Assembly: GCA_903842065.1 (NCBI GenBank)
Contig: CAIMKZ010000103.1
Coordinates: 1-56,532, forward strand
Direction: 5' to 3'
Origin: an uncultured Acidobacteriaceae bacterium
GTDB taxonomy: Bacteria; Acidobacteriota; Terriglobia; Terriglobales; Acidobacteriaceae
DNA: 56,532 bases
Both the position numbers and the translations under genes were made by a program. Shown here one piece after another: positions 51,127-56,532 of the stretch. How positions within the stretch are numbered: the stretch's first letter is position 1; the number at the start of each line of letters is the position of its first letter. The notes below the pieces were generated by a model. That model did not search any database and was not told the DNA's origin. It saw only the letters and a list, made by a program, of their open reading frames with translations.

Positions 51127-51423
51127 ATGGCGGTTGCGCAACTGACTTTGGAAGTCCGCATCGAACATTCCCAGTCGCTGAAGGAACGGCGGCAGGTGGT
51201 GCGTTCGATGAAAGACCAGCTCAAACAGTCCTTCAACATCTCAGTGGCCGAGATGGACGAGGGGGTGACGTGGCAGTCGGCCACGCTGGGGGTGGTGGCG
51301 ATCTCGCGGTCGCGCGACTACCTGCATGGGCTGATCGAAGAGGTGGAGCGCGCCGCCCGGCGCATGGCCGCCGAGTTGGGGGCCGATCTGGCCGACTCGT
51401 ATTGGGAGTATATGGAGAGCTGA
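51127..51423 (+). CDS. DUF503 (YlxP-like) protein, 98 aa
   Basis: A ferredoxin-like small protein with the DUF503 pattern: LTLEVRIEHSQSLKERRQVVRSMKDQLKQSFNISVAEMDEGVTWQSATLGVVAISRSRDYLHGLIEEVE. YlxP relatives often sit beside rbfA and infB; here rbfA is 17 kb away. A role near the ribosome is suspected from that association only. Confidence 0.9.
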   Translation: MAVAQLTLEVRIEHSQSLKERRQVVRSMKDQLKQSFNISVAEMDEGVTWQSATLGVVAISRSRDYLHGLIEEVERAARRMAAELGADLADSYWEYMES

Positions 51424-51430
51424 GGGGTAC

Positions 51431-51456
51431 TTCTCTCAGGGGCTGAAGCCCCGATT
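51431..51456. repeat. REP-like hairpin (GGGGCTGAAGCCCC type)
   Basis: TTCTCTC then AGGGGCTGAAGCCCCGATT: the stem is GGGGCT-GA-AGCCCC. It is nearly the same as the element at 20961-20985. It lies just after the DUF503 gene. Confidence 0.65.
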
Positions 51457-51496
51457 GTCCTGACAACCAGCCCCGATTGCACCGATAGCGAGATCT

Positions 51497-52246
51497 CTAC
51501 CCCTTGCGGCGGTAGAGGACCTGAAACTCGTATCCGGGGTTGGGCGGGAAGAGGGCGGCTACGTGGCGGAGGCGCTCGGCGAGGGCGTTGGGGGCCAGCA
51601 GCGGGTACTCGCGTTCGCGCAGGTCGTGGTAGTCGAAGTCGACGGCGAGCGAGAGCATATAGATGGCGAGGGCGTCGGAGAAGGCGGACTCGAAGAATGC
51701 GCTGCGGGCGCGCTCGTCGATGGTGCGCGGGGTGGAGTTAATATCCTGGGCGCGGCGGCGAGTCTCCCATGCGTCCTGGCTGGTCTCGCCGCGGACCTGG
51801 GCCTCGGCCTGCGACCAGACGAGGGCGGAGAAGCTCTCAGGGACTCCGGCTGCCTCAACGAAGTTGTGGCCGACGTTGATGAAGAACTCGAAGGCGAGGC
51901 CGAAGCGGTCGTCGACGAGGCGGGTGGAGAGGAAGACGGCCGACATGGGACCGAAGCTCGCGTTGCGGTGGCAGACGGCGCGGTCGCCCAGTTCGACGCT
52001 GTACGAGGGCGCGATGAGGGTGTCGCCGGTGTCTGCGATGGCGAGGGGAACGAAGTAGTAGGCTCGTTCGGCGAGCGCGGGTGCGAGGGTTGCGGGGACT
52101 GCCGCGACGAGGCGCTCGAGATCGGACTCGGAGATGCGCGTGTCGCCCCATCCGGCGTAGCGGATGCCGTTGGGAGCCGCGGTGACGGTTGCCTGAGTGG
52201 CGACCTTTTCCGCCTGCCAGAGATCGATCTTCGCCTGTGATGTCAT
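51497..52246 (-). CDS. hypothetical protein, 249 aa
   Basis: A soluble, mixed alpha-beta protein without a signal peptide. Visible parts are GIRYAGWGDTRISESDLERLVAAVP, YYFVPLAIADTGDTLIAPSYSVELGDRAVCHRN, a middle LSTRLVDDRFGLAFEFFINVGHNF, and a late helix FFESAFSDALAIYMLSLAVDFDYHDL. The family is not recognised. Strong third-position GC bias and length support it as real. It is divergent from the small membrane gene at 52278. Confidence 0.7.
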   Translation of the reverse strand: MTSQAKIDLWQAEKVATQATVTAAPNGIRYAGWGDTRISESDLERLVAAVPATLAPALAERAYYFVPLAIADTGDTLIAPSYSVELGDRAVCHRNASFGPMSAVFLSTRLVDDRFGLAFEFFINVGHNFVEAAGVPESFSALVWSQAEAQVRGETSQDAWETRRRAQDINSTPRTIDERARSAFFESAFSDALAIYMLSLAVDFDYHDLREREYPLLAPNALAERLRHVAALFPPNPGYEFQVLYRRKG

Positions 52247-52277
52247 CGATGAGTATTCTAGTCGAGGAGAGGCAGCG

Positions 52278-52547
52278 ATGGCTCAACCAATTGCAGGCCG
52301 GGGCGCGCGAGGGCTTTCACTGCTTGGCGTGGGGGCGATATTTCTGGCGCTTGCGCTTGGGGCGGTTGCCTTTCTGCTGGCGGCGGGTCTGGCGGTGTTT
52401 GCGATTGCAGGATGGAGCCATGTAACCGGGCGCGTTGTTGTCTTCGATCACGTTTATCTGCGAGCGGGAGCTGCGGCGGGTCTGCTGGCGCTGGTGGCAG
52501 TGGCGGTTGCCTTTGCCGTGCTGTGGCTGCGCGGCGGGCGGAGATAG
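52278..52547 (+). CDS. small two-helix membrane protein, 89 aa
   Basis: The Met at 52278 has GAGGAGAGG just upstream; the longer frame start overlaps the divergent gene. Two hydrophobic helices are seen, GLSLLGVGAIFLALALGAVAFLLAAGLAVFAI and AGAAAGLLALVAVAVAFAVLWL, with a short polar loop (HVTGRVVVFDHVYLR) and a basic end (RGGRR). The family is not recognised. The 95 bp to the radical SAM gene leave cotranscription possible. Confidence 0.65.
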   Translation: MAQPIAGRGARGLSLLGVGAIFLALALGAVAFLLAAGLAVFAIAGWSHVTGRVVVFDHVYLRAGAAAGLLALVAVAVAFAVLWLRGGRR

Positions 52548-52642
52548 TTGGGATACGCGGCGGCGAAAGTCTTCCGCGTCGATATCGAAACGGGAGTACT
52601 ATCTGAGGCAGATGGAGAGCGCGCACACGCGCCAGTTGAGCC

Positions 52643-53752
52643 ATGAGGCAGGGTACGGAACAGCATCGGCCGTTTCTGGTGAGCGCCGGCGATGAGCGCC
52701 ACGCGGGCGAGGCCGATAGCGAAGTCTGGAGCACCGCCGCACAGGAGGCGTGCTTCTACAGCAGGCTCGAAGGCGGCAGCGTGCGGTGCGAGCTGTGTCC
52801 GCGCTGCTGCGTTGTGGCCGAGGGCAGGCGCGGCGTGTGCGGAGTGCGGGTGAACCGCGAGGGAACACTCTATACGCTGGTGCACTCGCGGGTGAGCGCG
52901 GCGAATGTGGACGCGATCGAGAAGAAGCCGCTGTTCCACTTTCTGCCTGGTACGAAGGCGTTTTCTATCGGCACGGTTGGATGCAATCTGCACTGCAAAC
53001 ACTGCCAGAACTGGGACATTGCGCAGGCGAGGCCCGAGCAGGGTGCGACGAGCTGGATGCCGCCCGAGGATGTGGTGGGGCTGGCACGGCAGTTCGACTG
53101 CCCCACGATTGCCTATACCTACAACGAGCCTGCGATCTTTGCCGAGTTCATGATGGACACGGCGGAAGTGGCGCGCGAGGCGGGGCTGGGAAACATTGCT
53201 GTGTCGAACGGCTACGTGCAGCGCGAGGCGCTGGTTGAGGTCTACGGGCAGATGGACGCGGTGAAGATCGACGTGAAAGCCTTCACGGAAAAGTTCTATC
53301 GCGAGATTGCGGGCGGAGCGCTGAAGCCTGTGCTGGAAAATCTTGTCACTCTTCGCGGAATGGGAAAGTGGGTCGAGATTGTGTATCTTGTGATCCCGAC
53401 GCTGAACGACAGCGAGGAAGAACTGCGCGGGCTGGCGAAGTGGATCAAGGGGAATCTTGGCGAAGACGTGCCGCTGCACTTTACGCGATTTCATCCGGAG
53501 TATGAACTGCGAGAGCTGCCGCCGACGCCGGTGGCGACTCTGGATCGGGCCAAAGAGATTGCGGATGCAGAGGGGCTGAGCTACGTGTACGTGGGAAATG
53601 TGCCCGGACACGGCGCGCAGGACACCTACTGCCCGGGTTGCAAAAAGCTGCTGGTGGAGCGGACCGGGTTTACGGTGACGCAGATGAGGATTGGGCCAGA
53701 TGGCGCTTGCCCCAACTGCAAGCGCGCGATTGCGGGAGTGTGGCACAACTAA
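52643..53752 (+). CDS. amrS: AmmeMemoRadiSam system radical SAM enzyme
   Basis: This is a radical SAM protein with the 4Fe-4S motif CNLHCKHCQN (Cys114, Cys118, Cys121). It also has an N-terminal RCELCPRCCVVAEGRRGVCGV cluster and a C-terminal zinc-ribbon-like pair (YCPGCKK, ACPNCKR). YTYNEPAIF and AVKIDVKAF are typical of the AmrS group. Such enzymes make a 5'-deoxyadenosyl radical; the substrate of this group is not established. The first 30 residues may be extra; a later start is possible. It is 32 bp upstream of the Memo-AMMECR1 fusion. Confidence 0.93.
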   Translation: MRQGTEQHRPFLVSAGDERHAGEADSEVWSTAAQEACFYSRLEGGSVRCELCPRCCVVAEGRRGVCGVRVNREGTLYTLVHSRVSAANVDAIEKKPLFHFLPGTKAFSIGTVGCNLHCKHCQNWDIAQARPEQGATSWMPPEDVVGLARQFDCPTIAYTYNEPAIFAEFMMDTAEVAREAGLGNIAVSNGYVQREALVEVYGQMDAVKIDVKAFTEKFYREIAGGALKPVLENLVTLRGMGKWVEIVYLVIPTLNDSEEELRGLAKWIKGNLGEDVPLHFTRFHPEYELRELPPTPVATLDRAKEIADAEGLSYVYVGNVPGHGAQDTYCPGCKKLLVERTGFTVTQMRIGPDGACPNCKRAIAGVWHN

Positions 53753-53784
53753 CCGAGGTGGGCTGGCCGAAAGGAAGGCATCCC

Positions 53785-55236
53785 ATGATGGATTGGTTCA
53801 AGGGTATACAAGCGGATTCGGGTCCGAAGACCCGTGCGGCGGCGGTGGCCGGAATGTTTTATCCCGCGGACCCGCAAAAGCTTTCGCACGACATAAGGCA
53901 TATGCTGGCGGTGGCGAGCGCGAAAGTGGAGGGGAAGATACTGGCTGCGGTTGCTCCGCACGCGGGTTACATCTACTCGGGCGAGGTGGCGGCGTATGCG
54001 TACTCGGCGCTCAGGGGACGGCAGTACAAGCGCGTGGTTGTGATTTCTCCGAGTCACTGCGTGGCGTTTCGCGGGAGTTCGGTGTACGACGGCGACAGCT
54101 ACCAGACTCCGCTGGGCGATGTGGCGGTGGATTGCGAGTTTGCGCGGAGGCTGGCGGCGGCGAGCGCGGCGATTAAGCTCTCAGGCGACGGGCACGACGT
54201 GAGCAAGGACGGAGCCGAGCATGCGATCGAGGTACAGTTGCCGTGGCTCAAGACGGTGCTGGAGGATTTTGAGATGGTTCCGGTTGTGATGGGCGAACAC
54301 GGGTACGAGGCCAGCCGGGCCCTGGGCGTGGCGCTGGCCGAACTGCTGAAAGACGACACGAAGGAGACGCTGGTTCTGGCCAGCTCGGACCTTTCGCACT
54401 ATCACAGCTACGACGAAGCGAAGCGGATGGACCTGAAGACTCTGGACGCTATCCGCGAGTGGGATTATCTGAGCCTGTTGCGCAACCTGCGCGCCGGAGT
54501 CTGGGAGGCATGCGGAGGCGCGGCGATTGTGGCTGCGATGATTTATGCCGAGCGAATGGGCGCCAACCGGGCCGAGGTTCTGGGCTACGCGAACTCCGGG
54601 GACGTGACGGGTGACCATGCGCGTGTGGTGGGCTACGGCGCGGCGGTGTTTCTGAAGTCGGAGAAGGCCGAAGCGGCCGAAGAGGAATTCTCGCTGAGCT
54701 CCGAAGAGAAGGCTGAACTGCTCAAGCTGGCGCGAAAGACAGTGGAGCAGATGGTTGGGAGCCGCGACCGCTACGCGCCAGAGCCGCCGAAGAGTGTGGC
54801 GCTGAACCGCGAGGCTGGGGCATTTGTGACCCTGACCAGCAAGCGACATCTGCGTGGATGCGTGGGCTACACATCGGCCGCCAAGCCGCTCTATGAGACG
54901 GTTCGCGATACGGCGATACTTGCGGCCACGCGCGACACGCGGTTCGAGCCGGTGAGCCGCGAGGAGCTGGGCGAGATTGACTACGAGATCTCGGTGCTGT
55001 CGCCTCTGCGACGCGTGCTGGATGTTGATGAGATCGTTGTGGGGCGCGACGGGCTGCTGGTGAAGAACGGCGGATACGAAGGGCTGCTGCTGCCGCAGGT
55101 GGCAGAGGAGTATGGATGGGACCGGATACAGTTTGTTGAGCAGACCTGCGTGAAGGCTGGGCTAAGTCGCGACGCATGGAAGGACGAGGGAACAGATATA
55201 TTTCGATTCCACGCGATTGTATTCCACGAGGAGTAG
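53785..55236 (+). CDS. Memo-AMMECR1 fusion (AmmeMemoRadiSam proteins B and A), 483 aa
   Basis: The N-terminal Memo domain (about 18-290) has a LigB-like fold with metal ligands matching human MEMO1: His59 (APHAGY), His91 (SPSHC), His205/207 (DLSHYH) and Cys243 (EACGG). The C-terminal AMMECR1 domain (about 300-483) carries FVTLTSKRHLRGCVG and TRDTRFEPVSREEL. AAGGAAGG precedes the ATG at 53785 or 53788; the long frame upstream overlaps amrS. Fusion of the two domains ties the three parts of the system together. Biochemistry is unknown: a metal-dependent oxidation or modification is inferred. Confidence 0.94.
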   Translation: MMDWFKGIQADSGPKTRAAAVAGMFYPADPQKLSHDIRHMLAVASAKVEGKILAAVAPHAGYIYSGEVAAYAYSALRGRQYKRVVVISPSHCVAFRGSSVYDGDSYQTPLGDVAVDCEFARRLAAASAAIKLSGDGHDVSKDGAEHAIEVQLPWLKTVLEDFEMVPVVMGEHGYEASRALGVALAELLKDDTKETLVLASSDLSHYHSYDEAKRMDLKTLDAIREWDYLSLLRNLRAGVWEACGGAAIVAAMIYAERMGANRAEVLGYANSGDVTGDHARVVGYGAAVFLKSEKAEAAEEEFSLSSEEKAELLKLARKTVEQMVGSRDRYAPEPPKSVALNREAGAFVTLTSKRHLRGCVGYTSAAKPLYETVRDTAILAATRDTRFEPVSREELGEIDYEISVLSPLRRVLDVDEIVVGRDGLLVKNGGYEGLLLPQVAEEYGWDRIQFVEQTCVKAGLSRDAWKDEGTDIFRFHAIVFHEE

Positions 55237-55318
55237 CCGATCCGGGAGCGAGTGACAAAAGTCATAGGTTGTGCCGGGGGCGGCGTCTATTGTTCGATAG
55301 CAGAAGGACACTGGCCCC

Positions 55319-56410
55319 ATGAGCACTCAACCCGTCACGGCAACCACACAGACACGAGTCAAGAAACCCTTTGTGCGGCGCGTTGCGCCGGACCGCTCGC
55401 AGCGCACGCGGCTTGCGGTGCAACTGGCCTTTGCCGCGTTGAATGTGTGGCTGGGCGCGCAGTTCTATCTATGGGTGCGATTCTACGAGCGCGGCGGAGA
55501 GGGTCTGGCTGTGCCGCGACCGGCGGGCGTCGAGGGCTGGCTGCCGATCGCCGGACTGATGAATTTGAAGGTGCTGCTGTTTACCGGCCACGTGCCGGCG
55601 ATTCATCCGGCGGCGCTGTTTCTGTTGATTGCATTTCTGGCGATCAGCGCGATTGCGAAGAAGGCCTTCTGCTCGTGGCTGTGCCCGGTGGGGACAGTGA
55701 GCGAGTACCTGGGCAAGCTGGGGCAGAAGATCTTCGGCCGGCGGCTCCGGGTTCCTCGCTGGCTCGACATTCCGCTGCGCGGACTGCGGTATGTGCTGCT
55801 GGGGATGTTTGTGGTTCTGATTGGGTCGATGACGGCGGCGAGCCTGAACGAGTTTATGGGCACGCCTTACGGGCTGATCGTCGATGTAAAGATGCTGAAC
55901 TTCTTCCGCCACATGGGTGAGACATCGGTAATTGTGATTGCGGCGCTGACCGTGCTGACCGTGGTGGTGGAGAACGTGTGGTGCCGCTATCTGTGCCCCT
56001 ACGGCGCGCTGATGGGCCTGGCATCGCTGGTGAGTCCGCTGAAGATTCGGCGCAACGTGGAGGCGTGCATCGACTGCGGCAAGTGCGCGAAGGCCTGCCC
56101 TGCCTCGCTCAAGGTGGACAAGCTGGTGCAGATACGCAGCATTGAGTGCACGGCCTGCATGGAGTGCGTGGCATCGTGCCAGACCGAGGGCGCATTGCAG
56201 TTCTCTCTGGCGCCCGGACGCGAAGCGGTGCAGCCCCGCTACCGGCGAGCGGTAACGCCGCTGGCCATGGCGGCGCTGGTGTGTGGAATTTTTCTGGCGG
56301 TAGTGCTGTTTGCGCGGGCCACGAATCACTGGCAGACGAATGTGCCTGCCGGGATGTACGAGCAGCTTGTTCCGATCGCGGATCAGGCGTCGCATCCGGG
56401 AATGCATTAA
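55319..56410 (+). CDS. NapH/NosR-like membrane polyferredoxin, 363 aa
   Basis: About five membrane helices and several Cys motifs are seen. Two CxxxCP sites lie in loops (FCSWLCPVG, WCRYLCPYG), as in NapH/CcoG/RdxA proteins. Two 4Fe-4S ferredoxin motifs follow (CIDCGKCAKACP, CTACMECVASC). These proteins pass electrons across or along the inner membrane, often for metal-centre assembly. It follows the Memo-AMMECR1 gene by 82 bp and could supply electrons to the radical SAM enzyme or another step; this is an inference. A last helix and a short periplasmic tail end it. Confidence 0.88.
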   Translation: MSTQPVTATTQTRVKKPFVRRVAPDRSQRTRLAVQLAFAALNVWLGAQFYLWVRFYERGGEGLAVPRPAGVEGWLPIAGLMNLKVLLFTGHVPAIHPAALFLLIAFLAISAIAKKAFCSWLCPVGTVSEYLGKLGQKIFGRRLRVPRWLDIPLRGLRYVLLGMFVVLIGSMTAASLNEFMGTPYGLIVDVKMLNFFRHMGETSVIVIAALTVLTVVVENVWCRYLCPYGALMGLASLVSPLKIRRNVEACIDCGKCAKACPASLKVDKLVQIRSIECTACMECVASCQTEGALQFSLAPGREAVQPRYRRAVTPLAMAALVCGIFLAVVLFARATNHWQTNVPAGMYEQLVPIADQASHPGMH

Positions 56411-56430
56411 GGCAGGGACTGAGGGACTAG
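56411..56430. repeat. AGGGACT-type repeat
   Basis: GGCAGGGACTGAGGGACTAG begins immediately after the stop codon, matching the starts of the repeats at 21358 and 50247. Its last bases overlap the stop codon of the IS fragment on the other strand. Confidence 0.7.
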
Positions 56431-56532
56431 TTGTGCAGTGTCAACAGATTGTTCCTATCGAGACCTGCCCTACTGATAGGGGTGTGGTGGTTAATCCCGG
56501 CATGAGGTCTGTGCCAGTTGTATTCGTGTATC
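56427..56532 (-). CDS. IS481-type transposase, C-terminal end (runs off the window)
   Basis: Reading the minus strand into a stop at 56429-56427 gives EYNWHRPHAGINHHTPISRA and ends NNLLTLHN. The YNWHRPHxxINHxTPxSR pattern is the C-terminal end of a DDE integrase core of the IS481/IS3 type. Only the last 34 residues are inside the window. It shows an insertion sequence, or a remnant, next to the polyferredoxin gene. Confidence 0.75.
   Translation of the reverse strand, partial: IHEYNWHRPHAGINHHTPISRAGLDRNNLLTLHN

Overview
The window looks like a chromosomal stretch of a GC-rich diderm bacterium, most likely Acidobacteriota (Terriglobia/Acidobacteriaceae-like). This rests on lipid A genes (fabZ-lpxA-lpxI), duplicated OmpH/Skp chaperones, secreted DUF3857/transglutaminase proteins, an RNase E/G with a very long insert, a secreted ceramidase-like protein and an AmmeMemoRadiSam locus. 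The taxonomic call is an inference from gene content and style; there is no rRNA gene in the window. No tRNA, rRNA, CRISPR array or prophage was seen. Mobile DNA is limited to one REP-associated tyrosine transposase with its repeats and the 3' end of an IS481-type transposase at the right edge.

Layout. 0-3.4 kb: two small divergent genes, a secreted proteasome-like Ntn-hydrolase candidate, a Phd/PIN toxin-antitoxin pair under an operator-covered promoter, and a short-chain dehydrogenase. 3.5-8.9 kb: a secreted lipoprotein-sorting-like protein, then fabZ-lpxA, a REP/RAYT element, a TonB-C/TPR gene whose first 51 bp duplicate the start of lpxI, lpxI itself, and an exported peroxiredoxin closed by a strong terminator. 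9-13.6 kb (minus strand): a histone H1-like Lys/Ala protein, an MltD-like lytic transglycosylase with LysM domains, a SecD-P1-like membrane-anchored protein and an RluA-family protein. 13.8-21.4 kb: lepA, two tandem ompH genes, a TolC-like protein, vapBC and a glucokinase homologue. 21.4-30.2 kb: a secreted metallo-beta-lactamase-fold protein, mrdA-rodA (cell elongation), RNase E/G, and an AbrB/PIN pair with twin operators. 30.2-39.9 kb: small membrane genes, asnS, a degenerate PIN gene with an unrecognised partner, rbfA, a GT39 glycosyltransferase, a GNAT protein, a three-gene membrane cluster and maf. 40-47 kb: two DUF3857/transglutaminase proteins (one catalytically dead), a MerR regulator, crcB with a double-DUF190 gene, and an outer-membrane-like protein. 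47.5-56.5 kb: ceramidase, cysK-cysE (cysteine synthesis), DUF503, AmmeMemoRadiSam (radical SAM plus Memo-AMMECR1 fusion), a NapH-like polyferredoxin and the IS481 fragment.

Functional themes. Envelope building dominates: lipid A (fabZ, lpxA, lpxI), the peptidoglycan elongasome (mrdA, rodA) and remodelling (lytic transglycosylase), periplasmic chaperones and efflux (ompH, tolC). Information-processing genes are scattered (lepA, asnS, rbfA, rng/rne, rluA). Four PIN-domain genes occur in 35 kb.

Strand composition changes across the window. The plus strand is C-rich over about 0-5 kb and G-rich from about 9.6 kb onward, regardless of gene direction. This points to a replication-strand or rearrangement boundary near the REP/lpxI region. 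Several dispersed hairpin repeat families sit just after stop codons.
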